Shown one piece after another: positions 7,496 through 15,468 of a DNA stretch of 27,742 nucleotides. This DNA is from an uncultured Parabacteroides sp. (GTDB taxonomy: Bacteria > Bacteroidota > Bacteroidia > Bacteroidales > Tannerellaceae): contig NZ_CABUOD010000051.1 in the NCBI RefSeq assembly GCF_902493135.1, positions 1-27,742 of the forward strand. The letters run 5' to 3'. Numbering within the stretch: position 1 is the stretch's first letter; the number at the start of each line of letters is the position of its first letter. A program made the translations under genes and the position numbers. The notes below the pieces were generated by a model. The model worked only from the letters and a program-made list of their open reading frames with translations. It was not told where the DNA came from and did not search any database.

Positions 7496-7557
7496 TTTTC
7501 ATCATGTTCTTTCTGTTGGATAACCTTAAAACTTTGCCTATGCTTCCTTGCAATCAG
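7496..7557 (-). other. Fragment resembling the 5' part of dapL
   Basis: The minus strand here carries AGTTTTAAGGTTA, identical over 13 bases to dapL codons for SFKV (8758-8770). Similarity extends to both sides, giving IARKHRQSFKV...KE against the dapL IAKKVNSFKV...KE (residues 20-34). It lies 60 bp beyond the dapL stop codon and has no start of its own. It may be a decayed partial duplication of dapL; chance is possible given its length. Confidence 0.3.
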
Positions 7558-7566
7558 GACATGTGT

Positions 7567-7596
7567 GGGGGAGAGGATTTGCGCAGTTTCTCCCCC
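7567..7596 (-). terminator. Hairpin downstream of dapL
   Basis: GGGGGAGA (7567-7574) pairs with TCTCCCCC (7589-7596), a perfect 8-bp GC-rich stem with a 14-nt loop, 20 nt past the dapL stop. No T-tract follows, so termination may be inefficient or factor-dependent. Confidence 0.5.
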
Positions 7597-7615
7597 TTCT
7601 GCATCGACAGTTAAT

Positions 7616-8845
7616 TCAGAGCAACCACTTCTTCAGCCTGGCCATGGCTTCCAACGTGTCGTCTCTGTCTCCGAAAGCGGTGAGGCGGAGAAAACCCTCG
7701 CCGCTGGGTCCGAACCCCACACCGGGGGTCCCTACTATATTGACTTCATAAAGCAGCTTGTCAAAAAACTTCCAGGAGGAGAGTCCGTCGGGTGTTTTCA
7801 ACCAGATGTAAGGGGCGTTTTCGCCACCATATACCCGCAGACCGCAGCTCCGGAGGCTTTCCCGCATGATACGGGCGTTTGTCATATAATAATCGATCGT
7901 TTTCTTGATCTGCGTTTTACCTTCCGGACTGTAAACAGCTTCGGCACCCCGTTGGGTGATGTAGCTCGTACCGTTGAACTTCGTGCACTGACGACGGTTC
8001 CACATCCGGTTCAGCGGAACCCGTTCGCCTGCCAGGGTAAAGGCGTTCAACTCTTTCGGGACAACCGTGTAACCGCAACGCACACCTGTGAAACCTGCCG
8101 TTTTAGAGAAGCTGCGGAACTCGATCGCCACCTTCTTCGCACCCTTGATCTCGTAGATCGAGTGGGGAATATTGGGATCTTGGATGTAGGCCTCATAAGC
8201 CGAGTCGTACATGATCAGGCAGTCGTTGGCAAGGGCATAGTGCACCCATTTCTTCAGTTCCTCTTTCGTGAGCGTCGTTCCGGTCGGGTTGTTCGGGTAG
8301 CAGAGATAAATGATGTCTACGCGACGGCTGGGCAGGTCGGGCACGAAGTTGTTGGCTTCCGTGCAGGGGATGTAGACCACATCGCTCCATTTACCGTCTT
8401 CCAGCGTTCCGGTCCGTCCGCTCATCACGTTCGAGTCGATATATACCGGATAGACCGGGTCTGTCACACCGATACTGTTGTCGTGGCGAAGCATGTCACC
8501 GATATTTCCACAGTCGCTTTTGGCACCGTCGCTTACGAACACTTCGCCCGGTTCAAGAAAGATACCGCGGCTGGCGTAATCATTCTTGATGATGGCATCT
8601 ATCAGGAACGGATAGCCTTGTTCGGGACCGTATCCGTGGAAGGTGTCCTTACTTGCCATTTCATCGACCGCCTTGTGCATGGCTTCGATGACGGCAGGGG
8701 CTAACGGTTGTGTAACATCGCCGATGCCCATACGGATAATCTTCTCTTTCGGATGGGTAACCTTAAAACTGTTTACTTTCTTTGCGATGTCCGAGAACAA
8801 GTAGTTGTTTTGTAGCTTCAGGAAATGTTCATTAATCAGTGCCAT
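7616..8845 (-). CDS. dapL: LL-diaminopimelate aminotransferase
   Basis: This 409-residue PLP enzyme converts tetrahydrodipicolinate to LL-diaminopimelate in one step with glutamate as amino donor, a shortcut in lysine and peptidoglycan synthesis. It is a class I/II aminotransferase. The PLP lysine is Lys249 in SFSKTAGFTGVRCGY, PNNPTGT (184-190) is the typical fold-type I loop, and YDSAYEAY (213-220) holds the PLP-ring aspartate. The N-terminal HFLKLQNNYLFSDIAKKV is characteristic of DapL. It follows dapF by 26 bp, so the two form an operon acting on consecutive pathway steps. Its use of glutamate links it to the GltBD-GSIII system nearby. Confidence 0.96.
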   Translation of the reverse strand: MALINEHFLKLQNNYLFSDIAKKVNSFKVTHPKEKIIRMGIGDVTQPLAPAVIEAMHKAVDEMASKDTFHGYGPEQGYPFLIDAIIKNDYASRGIFLEPGEVFVSDGAKSDCGNIGDMLRHDNSIGVTDPVYPVYIDSNVMSGRTGTLEDGKWSDVVYIPCTEANNFVPDLPSRRVDIIYLCYPNNPTGTTLTKEELKKWVHYALANDCLIMYDSAYEAYIQDPNIPHSIYEIKGAKKVAIEFRSFSKTAGFTGVRCGYTVVPKELNAFTLAGERVPLNRMWNRRQCTKFNGTSYITQRGAEAVYSPEGKTQIKKTIDYYMTNARIMRESLRSCGLRVYGGENAPYIWLKTPDGLSSWKFFDKLLYEVNIVGTPGVGFGPSGEGFLRLTAFGDRDDTLEAMARLKKWLL

Positions 8846-8871
8846 ACTTTATCAATTGTTTTTTGTTGTGT

Positions 8872-9696
8872 TTATACTTCCAGTTCTCCCTCGAATACCT
8901 TGACCGCTCCACCGGTCATATAGACATGTCCGGAATTTTCGTCCCAACGGATGGTGAGGGGGCCTCCATCCATGACGACTTTGGTTTTCCGTCCGGTTTT
9001 CCCGCGTACCACGCCTGCTACGGCTGTCGCACAGGCTCCGGTTCCGCAAGCTTGCGTAATGCCGGACCCGCGTTCCCAAACCCTCATCCGTACTTTGTTT
9101 GTACTTAATACCTGAACAAATTCGACATTCGTCCGGTTCGGGAACAGCGGATGGCATTCTAATAAAGGCCCGATGACCGGCAGATTTATATTCGTGATAT
9201 CTTCAACAAAAATGACGAGATGCGGATTCCCCATCGAGACGACCGTTCCTGTATAAAAATTGCCTCCGGCTTCTATTTCAAGGGTCGTTTCACCTATTAC
9301 CGGACAGCCCATATCGACCGTCACTTCGGTAACCTCTTCGCGGGAACCGGAAAGCTGCCGGGTGGTCAGTTGCAATTCCTTGATGCCGGATAATGTTTCC
9401 AGCGTAACGTTTTTTTTGTCCGTCAATCTCTTGTCATATACATATTTGCCGATACAACGGGAGGCATTTCCGCACATCATGGCTTCGGAACCGTCCGCAT
9501 TGAAAATACGCATGCTGAAGTCGGCAATCTTCGACGAACCTATCAGAACCAGTCCGTCCGAGCCGATCCCGGTATGAGGAGCACTCAGCCTGATGGCAAG
9601 TTCTTCCGGGTTCCGGACCGGAAAAGCCATTGCATTCACGTATATATAGTCGTTTCCGGCTCCATGCATCTTTGTAAACCTGATTGATTCTGTCAT
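8872..9696 (-). CDS. dapF: Diaminopimelate epimerase
   Basis: The 274-residue cytoplasmic enzyme converts LL- to meso-diaminopimelate without a cofactor, using two cysteines. Both are visible: Cys75 in MMCGNASRC and Cys217 in TQACGTGAC. The opening RFTKMHGAGNDYIYV and the length are typical of DapF. The ATG at 9694-9696 places the start directly before this motif. It is the first gene of a dapF-dapL pair, with a -7 box about 50 bp upstream, so the two enzymes that make meso-DAP are expressed together. Confidence 0.97.
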   Translation of the reverse strand: MTESIRFTKMHGAGNDYIYVNAMAFPVRNPEELAIRLSAPHTGIGSDGLVLIGSSKIADFSMRIFNADGSEAMMCGNASRCIGKYVYDKRLTDKKNVTLETLSGIKELQLTTRQLSGSREEVTEVTVDMGCPVIGETTLEIEAGGNFYTGTVVSMGNPHLVIFVEDITNINLPVIGPLLECHPLFPNRTNVEFVQVLSTNKVRMRVWERGSGITQACGTGACATAVAGVVRGKTGRKTKVVMDGGPLTIRWDENSGHVYMTGGAVKVFEGELEV

Positions 9697-9744
9697 TTTA
9701 TTGCTGTTATTTTACTTATTATAGCTTTTTGTTTTATTATGATG

Positions 9745-9752
9745 CAAATATA
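9745..9752 (-). promoter_or_regulatory. Possible dapF promoter, -7 box
   Basis: The minus strand reads TATATTTG, a perfect TAnnTTTG match about 50 bp before the dapF ATG. No clear -33 TTTG is present. Confidence 0.45.
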
Positions 9753-9872
9753 AGGCGTTTTGATATATTAAATCTATAAATAGTGTCCTGATGTGTAAAA
9801 ATATTATGTATGTGATGGATTATAACAAATAAGGGTGTCTTATGTTGTAAATAGTAATCATAGTACCTATTT

Positions 9873-9880
9873 TATCTTTG
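9873..9880 (+). promoter_or_regulatory. Orphan plus-strand -7 box
   Basis: TATCTTTG on the plus strand matches TAnnTTTG but faces no protein gene: both neighbours, dapF and the GH78-like gene, are on the minus strand. It would drive the candidate small RNA at about 9886-10019. A clear -33 box was not found. Confidence 0.4.
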
Positions 9881-9885
9881 TTTTT

Positions 9886-10019
9886 GTAAGTTTGCCTTTT
9901 GCAAATTCCTGTCTCAAGTCGGGATAGCTTTTGGGAAAGCTGGAAATGGTCGGCGTGACCTATGCGGTGAGCTTTTGGGGGTGAAAGTGGCCGGCACGAC
10001 CTGCGCCGACCAATTTTTG
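9886..10019 (+). ncRNA. Candidate small RNA with internal repeats
   Basis: Starting after the orphan -7 box, the plus strand could form three structures. These are a short TTTGC/GCAAA hairpin, an AGCTTT-TGGG-AAAGCT hairpin (9926-9941), and a final GC-rich stem followed by AATTTTT (10012-10018), like an intrinsic terminator. The last stem has two alternatives ending at the same T-run: GGTCGGCG (9948-9955) with CGCCGACC (10004-10011), or GGCCGGC (9989-9995) with GCCGACC (10005-10011). The region is also an imperfect tandem repeat of about 43 nt (AGCTTTTGGG at 9926 and 9970, AATTTTTGGG at 10012). It matches no RNA family I know and would be antisense to the 3' untranslated region of the GH78-like mRNA. 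Confidence 0.35.
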
Positions 10020-10031
10020 GGTTTTAAAAGG

Positions 10032-11672
10032 TTATTTCTGGAAAATTTCCGGATATTTATTGATGAAATAGACCGGAGTACAGCTCCAGGCATGGCAATA
10101 GCTGTTGATGACAAAAAAGCCGTAGGGGGAAAGGTAGTCATTGTTCGGGTCATAGACTTCCCAGAAGGTATCGGCTCCCTGTTTCACCATACTGCCCCAG
10201 TAATCCGTAATCAGGTTGCGGGCCTCCTGCGACATTCCACATTGTAGAAGAGCTTCTATTACATAATGATACGCATAGGGGCAACCCGGATAGCAGGCAT
10301 CGGGCATGGACATGACGGTCGTCATTGCTTTAGCTCCCTCTTTCTTGTTCAGCGTGCCGGACAGGATCATCCATACCTGGGACAGATAAGAAACCTGCTT
10401 GTCTTTGCCGCTGACCATTACGCCCCGCTTCTTGTCGTAGAAGTGCTGTCGGGCGGCTTTTTTCATCTTGTCGGCGATTGTCAGCCATTCGCCGGCCTCC
10501 TTTACTTTGCCTAACATTTTAGCCAGTTCATAGCTTTGTTGTAGAGCGAAGATGGTCAGTCCCTGCATGGATGCTTGCCGGTCGTAGCCGTCTTTCCAAT
10601 CGAATACCAGCCAGTATTGAGGTTGCTTGTCCATATCGTAAATCCATTCCGGCGAGAACTGGCGGAGAGCCATTTCGATCTGGCGGATAGCGACAGGCCA
10701 GAGGTCGTCGGCCGTTTCCTTGTCGCCGGTTTCCTTCAGGTATTCAAGCAGGGCTACATTATATATGAGGCAATAGTCCAGCGTGTGAGTGCCGTATTGC
10801 GGATGTGGTTTCGGCTTTTCTAACAAGGTCGCGTGCAGCAAACCTTCGTTATTGGCAAATGCTGCTAACAGGTACAGGCAATGTTTCGTCAGTTCATGGT
10901 TCTTAAACGTGTAGGCATTTGCTAACGCTTCGAGGTAGAGGTCGCCGATCCACAGGCGGCGGTCGCGTTTCGGTCCGTCTTCATAGACCGTCTGCATGCA
11001 TTCTTTCAGGGTGTTCAGGCCGACCTTGTAGATGTCCCGTATCAGCGGTTCGGTTGTCTGGGCCAGGGCGGGGGCTTCATTCGTGACCGATGTTTGTGCC
11101 TTAAACGTCAGGTTGTCGAATACGAAATCGAAGCTGCCGGATATGCCGAGCAATTCGATTTTCAGGTAACGGCCTGCCAGACGGCGCGGAATGGTCATCT
11201 CATGGGGAACGCTCGTGATCGTAACGATCTCGTCTTGTATCCAGGAGCGGGCCAGGCCACCTTTATAGGGTTCGAGCGGAGTGTTCAACTCGCCCGGTAC
11301 TTCTGCAAATGTAAATTTGAGTCGGACGGGAGCATCGGCGGCTGTTAATCCGGACGGCTTGATTGAGAAGGTCAGGAAACCGGTGTAGTGGTTACCGAAA
11401 TCCAGTATGATGCCAGGGTGCTTCTTAAAAGGCTCGTTGAACAGGATGTCCGTCTCGCCGGCTTCTTCCATCCGCCAACCCTGAAAGGCTTTTGTATCCT
11501 GTACGGAACGGACGACTTTTACAGGAGAAATGGTTTGATAACTCAGTTCCGGCCGGCAGGCTTCCGCCTTTTGGAGCCATTCTTTACTATTGCTGAAATA
11601 CATGCTTTGCGCCATGCTGGTCGATCCCCATGCAAGTAGAGCAAGCCCTGCGGTGAACAAAATCTTCTTCAT
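10032..11672 (-). CDS. Secreted GH78-like glycoside hydrolase (alpha-L-rhamnosidase-type)
   Basis: The 546-residue protein starts with a signal peptide (MKKILFTAGLALLAW..., likely cut near residue 21), so it acts in the periplasm or outside. Residues about 80-190 form a beta-sandwich-like region, and about 205-546 an (alpha/alpha)6 barrel of the bacterial rhamnosidase type. DGPKRDRRLWIGD (232-244) aligns with the GH78 acidic motif, TFWEVYD (502-508) with the second catalytic glutamate region (Glu505), and HAWSCTP (527-533) with the conserved C-terminal motif. The usual Glu-Arg in the first motif is Asp-Arg here. It is shorter than most GH78 enzymes. It follows the GH2 gene by 104 bp, so both probably act on one glycan. 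Cleavage of a terminal rhamnose is inference. Confidence 0.75.
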   Translation of the reverse strand: MKKILFTAGLALLAWGSTSMAQSMYFSNSKEWLQKAEACRPELSYQTISPVKVVRSVQDTKAFQGWRMEEAGETDILFNEPFKKHPGIILDFGNHYTGFLTFSIKPSGLTAADAPVRLKFTFAEVPGELNTPLEPYKGGLARSWIQDEIVTITSVPHEMTIPRRLAGRYLKIELLGISGSFDFVFDNLTFKAQTSVTNEAPALAQTTEPLIRDIYKVGLNTLKECMQTVYEDGPKRDRRLWIGDLYLEALANAYTFKNHELTKHCLYLLAAFANNEGLLHATLLEKPKPHPQYGTHTLDYCLIYNVALLEYLKETGDKETADDLWPVAIRQIEMALRQFSPEWIYDMDKQPQYWLVFDWKDGYDRQASMQGLTIFALQQSYELAKMLGKVKEAGEWLTIADKMKKAARQHFYDKKRGVMVSGKDKQVSYLSQVWMILSGTLNKKEGAKAMTTVMSMPDACYPGCPYAYHYVIEALLQCGMSQEARNLITDYWGSMVKQGADTFWEVYDPNNDYLSPYGFFVINSYCHAWSCTPVYFINKYPEIFQK

Positions 11673-11704
11673 TTTTGATGTGGTCTAAAAGTAATGCTTT
11701 TGTA

Positions 11705-11771
11705 GGAACTTCAGTCCCATTTCTATTAAATAATCAACAGATGTATTTATTTAGAAACAGGACTGAAGTCC
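11705..11771 (-). terminator. Long imperfect hairpin between GH2 and GH78-like genes
   Basis: ACTTCAGTCC (11708-11717) pairs perfectly with GGACTGAAGT (11760-11769), and the stem continues inward through TTTCTA...TAGAAA. The result is a rod of nearly 70 nt with a small loop. It begins 6 nt past the GH2 stop codon. It may terminate, attenuate or stabilise the GH2 transcript. The GH78-like gene has only a one-mismatch -7 box (TACTTTTA, 11686-11693), so read-through is likely. Confidence 0.55.
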
Positions 11772-11776
11772 AATGA

Positions 11777-14700
11777 TTATTTAGCGTTCTCTATGCGGAA
11801 CGAGTATGAATAGTCTTTGTTCTTTTCTATTTCATAATGCGGACGTGGGCCTGGGCCACAACTACCGTTACCGATACCGCGCTGGATGCAATCGAGGCTC
11901 AGAATCACTTCGGCACGGCGGATGTTGTCGAGGTCGTGCCCGTAAGTCAATCCCCACAGTTCCGGATCGGTGAAGTGGAGCGCACTGAAGTTCAGGTGAT
12001 CTTTAGACGTGATCCGGATGCCTTGGTTGTCGAGGCTTTTCAGCGTCAGCCAGCGTACGTCGTCGCGGTTTCCCATTGACTGGGCACGCACGTAGGCTTC
12101 TTCCATTCCGGTCACGGTGTTCTTGTACAGGCCGGCATAGGCTGCATTCTTGCGGTCCCAATAGTTCTCGATCGGGCCCCGTCCATACCATTCCACCATT
12201 TCGAGCGTCGGGTTCAAGGCAACCTTGAGGCCGAGGCGAGGCAGGTTGAAATCGTTGCCGGTTTTGAAAGTCGCATCCACATCGACCGTACCGCTCGCAT
12301 AGACCGTATAAGTGATTTCGAACGGCAGTACCACTTTTTTCGCTCCGCTGCCTACGACGGCTTCATGGCTCGTGGTAACAGTCACCGATTTTTTATCATC
12401 GGATTGTTTCCAGTCGAATGCCTGTTTCGTGATGGCTGTCGGCAGATAATCCCGCTTGTCGTTGTCCATCGCACGGAACCAGTTGAGGTCTAATCCTTCC
12501 TTATTATAGATCATATCCGTGCCGGCATAACGCAAGGAGATCATCTTCCCTGTTTCCGGATTGAAGGCAACGAAGAATCCCGGAGCCCGGAAACCGATCT
12601 GCCCCTTCTCTTCTTCCACTTTCAGCGTGTCGTTGAAAGTCCTGTCGACAGGAGCTACAGACACCTTACCGGTCAACGGATATTGTTCGGATGCCACTTC
12701 GTGTCCGGCATTCGCCCAATTACAATCCTTTTTCAATCGGGCCGACAGATTGAGGAAGTATTCACTGCCCGCATCCAAAGCTGTTTTATAAGGAATCGTC
12801 ACTTCGATATTTTTGTTCGGAGCTACGTTGCCTAACGATAATACACCCGATTCGACCACTTGGCCGTCTTTTAACAATTGCCATTGCAAATCGAACTGAT
12901 CCAGGTTCAGGAAATCATAGCGGTTTTCCAACTTCACTTTACCCGCCTTCAGGTCTACCGGTTTGAATTTGATGTATTGGTACACTTTCTTCACCTCAAT
13001 CAATTTCGGTGTCACCTGGCGATCAGGAGTCACGATTCCGTTACAGCAGAAGTCGAAGTCGTTCGGCTTGTCGCCGAAACCACCGCCGAAGTAGTAACGG
13101 TTTGGCAGTTCACCGTATTTGTTGATACCTTGGTCCACCCAGTCCCAGATACAACCGCCTATCATGCGGCAGGAATGATTCTCGATGTAATCCCAATACT
13201 CGTCGAGGTTACCGATCGCGTTGCCCATGGCATGTGCATATTCGCAGAGGAAGAACGGCTTGTCGCTTTTTTGCTCGTCCTGTTCCTTCATCGATTCGAT
13301 GGAAGGATACATGCGGGAGTCCATATCGGCGATCCGGTTCTTACCTTCATAGTGGATCGGACGCGGGTCGAGTTTGCGGGCTTCCTTATATACCGTGTCG
13401 AAGTTCTTGCCGTCGCCGGATTCGTTACCCATCGACCAGAAGATGACGGACGTATGGTTCTTGTCCCGTTCGATCATGCGAACCATACGGTCCACATAGG
13501 CGGGTAGCCAGCTTTCCTTGTTGCTGATGGAATGGTTGCCGTGGCACTCGATGTCGGCTTCATCCATCACGTAGATGCCGTAATAATCGTGCAACGCATA
13601 CATCTTGGCGTCGTTCGGATAGTGGCTGGTGCGGATCGTGTTCAGGTTATAGCGTTTGAAAAGCAATATATCTTCGATCATCGATTCGACCGGGACGGCT
13701 TTCCCGTGCTGCGGATGGATGTCGTGACGGTTGGCGCCCTTGAAGAATACCTGTTCGTTGTTGATATACACCCGCTTGTCCTTGATCTCGATCTTGCGGA
13801 AACCGAATTGTGTTGTCATCGCCTCGAGCGTCTGCCCGGTCTTGTCCTTCAGATCCAGGATGACGGTGTAGAGGTAAGGGGTTTCGGCAGACCATAAGTG
13901 CGGGTTCCTGACTTCCACGCTGGCAGTGTTGACCGCTTCCTGTCCTTTTTTGATATCCTTGACTACGTCGGATATGAAAGCGACCTGCTTGCCGTCCTGG
14001 TCCAGCAGCGTGATATCGACAACTGCTTCGTCCACCGGTTTGCCGTAATTCATCACGTTCGTCCGGACGTTGAATGTCGCTTTTCCCAGATCGTCACCGG
14101 CGAAAGTCGAAGTCAGATAGTAATCGCGCAACCGTAGCTTCGGAGTTGCAAACAGGTACACATCCCGATGAATACCGCTCAGGCGGAACATATCCTGATC
14201 TTCCAGATAGCTGCCGTCGCTCCAGCGATATACTTCGACCGCCAGCACGTTCTTGCCCGGCTTTACATATTTCGTGATATTGAACTCAGCGTCGTTGTTC
14301 GCACCCTGGCTGTAACCGACTTTCTTCCCGTTCACCCAGAGGTACATCGCACTGTAGACTCCGTCGAAATGGATGAAGATTTCGTTCCCTTTCCAGTCGT
14401 CCGGAATGTTGAAGTCCCGGCGATAGGAGCCTACCGGGTTCGGTTCGTCCATAATCGTATATCCTTTCTTGCCTTGTATGAAAGGAGGATTGTTGCGGTG
14501 CGGATAGGTGATGTTCGTATAAATCGGAGTACCGTATCCATACATTTCCCAGTTGGAGGGAACCGGTATCTCTTTCCAGCCGGCTACGTCGTAGTTCGGT
14601 TTGTAGAAGTCCACCGGACGTTCGGACGGCTGTTTCACCCAGTTGAACTTCCAGTTGCCGTTCAGCAGTTGGTAACGCGGCGAGTTCGGGCGGATCCAGG

Positions 14701-15361
14701 CTTTCCGGTAATCTGGCGAACTTTTCAGGCTCTCGACGGAAGGGAAAGGCACGTAGGTCGTATGTCCCGGCTCCTTGTTAACGGCAAAGATGGTTTCGTT
14801 CTCCCAATCGTTGTCGCTCGATCCGCGCAGGGCTTCCTTGTCTATTTTGAGATTCGACCGGCGCAGCGTCCAGTGTTGTCTGGCACTGGTCGAATCGGCG
14901 GCAAGCTGGAGAGCCGCTTTCCCCGGCTGTCCGTCGTCGCTAATACCAAGGTTCAGCCCGTTGGCAATACTGGTGAACGTGTAGGTGTTTTCGCCTACCT
15001 TCGTGAGTTTCCAGAACTGGTTCATATTGGCCGCTCCATTGTCCCACTGGATCACCGGACCCGGTTCTTTCGTGTTGTTGTTGTCTACGCATTTTTCGGA
15101 GAGGGGCGTGCAGATCTTATAGACCCCATAGCCGGGAGTCGTCAGTTGCCACACCTGCGACATCCGGTTCTCCACGCGGTTGTTGATGAATATCTGCGTC
15201 CCGTCATCTTCGCTGTCTTGATTGTCGAGAACCAGATTGTTACTACTTACGATTTCGTAATAAGCATTGGGATCGATCTCTTGTGAATGTCCTGTTCGGG
15301 GAAGCATAACCATTAGCAGAAGCATGGCGAAGAGCGCCCCGGTAGAAATCTTGTTTTTCAT
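11777..15361 (-). CDS. GH2 beta-galactosidase-type enzyme with ricin-type lectin domain
   Basis: The 1194-residue protein has a signal peptide (about 1-26) and a beta-trefoil lectin-like domain at about 30-168 with three QxW-type repeats (near 69-71, 115-117 and 162-164). A full LacZ-type body follows. It has an N-terminal sugar-binding sandwich (about 235-405), an Ig-like domain (about 408-520), a TIM barrel (about 522-800) and a C-terminal small-chain domain (about 925-1190). Glu647 in FWSMGNESGDG is the acid/base and Glu707 in FLCEYAHAMGN the nucleophile. The lectin domain explains the extra length over the 1024-residue E. coli enzyme and probably tethers it to polysaccharide. Beta-galactosidase is the likely activity, but GH2 also includes glucuronidases and mannosidases. 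It heads a pair with the GH78-like gene and diverges from a KdgF-like cupin. Confidence 0.88.
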   Translation of the reverse strand: MKNKISTGALFAMLLLMVMLPRTGHSQEIDPNAYYEIVSSNNLVLDNQDSEDDGTQIFINNRVENRMSQVWQLTTPGYGVYKICTPLSEKCVDNNNTKEPGPVIQWDNGAANMNQFWKLTKVGENTYTFTSIANGLNLGISDDGQPGKAALQLAADSTSARQHWTLRRSNLKIDKEALRGSSDNDWENETIFAVNKEPGHTTYVPFPSVESLKSSPDYRKAWIRPNSPRYQLLNGNWKFNWVKQPSERPVDFYKPNYDVAGWKEIPVPSNWEMYGYGTPIYTNITYPHRNNPPFIQGKKGYTIMDEPNPVGSYRRDFNIPDDWKGNEIFIHFDGVYSAMYLWVNGKKVGYSQGANNDAEFNITKYVKPGKNVLAVEVYRWSDGSYLEDQDMFRLSGIHRDVYLFATPKLRLRDYYLTSTFAGDDLGKATFNVRTNVMNYGKPVDEAVVDITLLDQDGKQVAFISDVVKDIKKGQEAVNTASVEVRNPHLWSAETPYLYTVILDLKDKTGQTLEAMTTQFGFRKIEIKDKRVYINNEQVFFKGANRHDIHPQHGKAVPVESMIEDILLFKRYNLNTIRTSHYPNDAKMYALHDYYGIYVMDEADIECHGNHSISNKESWLPAYVDRMVRMIERDKNHTSVIFWSMGNESGDGKNFDTVYKEARKLDPRPIHYEGKNRIADMDSRMYPSIESMKEQDEQKSDKPFFLCEYAHAMGNAIGNLDEYWDYIENHSCRMIGGCIWDWVDQGINKYGELPNRYYFGGGFGDKPNDFDFCCNGIVTPDRQVTPKLIEVKKVYQYIKFKPVDLKAGKVKLENRYDFLNLDQFDLQWQLLKDGQVVESGVLSLGNVAPNKNIEVTIPYKTALDAGSEYFLNLSARLKKDCNWANAGHEVASEQYPLTGKVSVAPVDRTFNDTLKVEEEKGQIGFRAPGFFVAFNPETGKMISLRYAGTDMIYNKEGLDLNWFRAMDNDKRDYLPTAITKQAFDWKQSDDKKSVTVTTSHEAVVGSGAKKVVLPFEITYTVYASGTVDVDATFKTGNDFNLPRLGLKVALNPTLEMVEWYGRGPIENYWDRKNAAYAGLYKNTVTGMEEAYVRAQSMGNRDDVRWLTLKSLDNQGIRITSKDHLNFSALHFTDPELWGLTYGHDLDNIRRAEVILSLDCIQRGIGNGSCGPGPRPHYEIEKNKDYSYSFRIENAK

Positions 15362-15386
15362 GTGAATATAAATTTATATTATTCCT

Positions 15387-15394
15387 CAAAAGTA
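15387..15394 (-). promoter_or_regulatory. Possible GH2 promoter, -7 box
   Basis: The minus strand reads TACTTTTG, matching TAnnTTTG, about 26 bp before the GH2 start. Between it and the divergent cupin box lies a short palindrome, GGATAATCC (15407-15415), a possible shared operator. Confidence 0.45.
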
Positions 15395-15439
15395 GGACAA
15401 TTTGACGGATAATCCTATTCCTGTTTCTGTATTTATTTC

Positions 15440-15447
15440 TATTTTTG
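15440..15447 (+). promoter_or_regulatory. Possible cupin promoter, -7 box
   Basis: TATTTTTG on the plus strand matches TAnnTTTG. It overlaps an in-frame TTG at 15445 that could be mistaken for the cupin start. Transcription from here would begin downstream of that TTG, favouring the ATG at 15469. Confidence 0.45.
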
Positions 15448-15468
15448 TCTGCATATAAACAGAATAGG

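Noticed and set aside
7370..7615. Stop-free minus-strand frame running from the dapL end to about 7370
   Set aside because: Roughly 80 codons without a credible start codon. Part resembles dapL, but overall it looks like decayed or chance sequence, so it is not called as a gene.
7493..8704. 403-codon plus-strand frame
   Set aside because: It is antisense to dapL, which has clear PLP motifs. GC-rich codons create long open frames on the opposite strand.
9926..10021. CRISPR-like array
   Set aside because: Only two to three imperfect units of about 43 nt without spacers of even length; better read as a tandem repeat or RNA structure.
14168..15286. 372-codon plus-strand frame
   Set aside because: It is antisense to the GH2 gene, with no recognisable domains and composition explained by the opposite strand.
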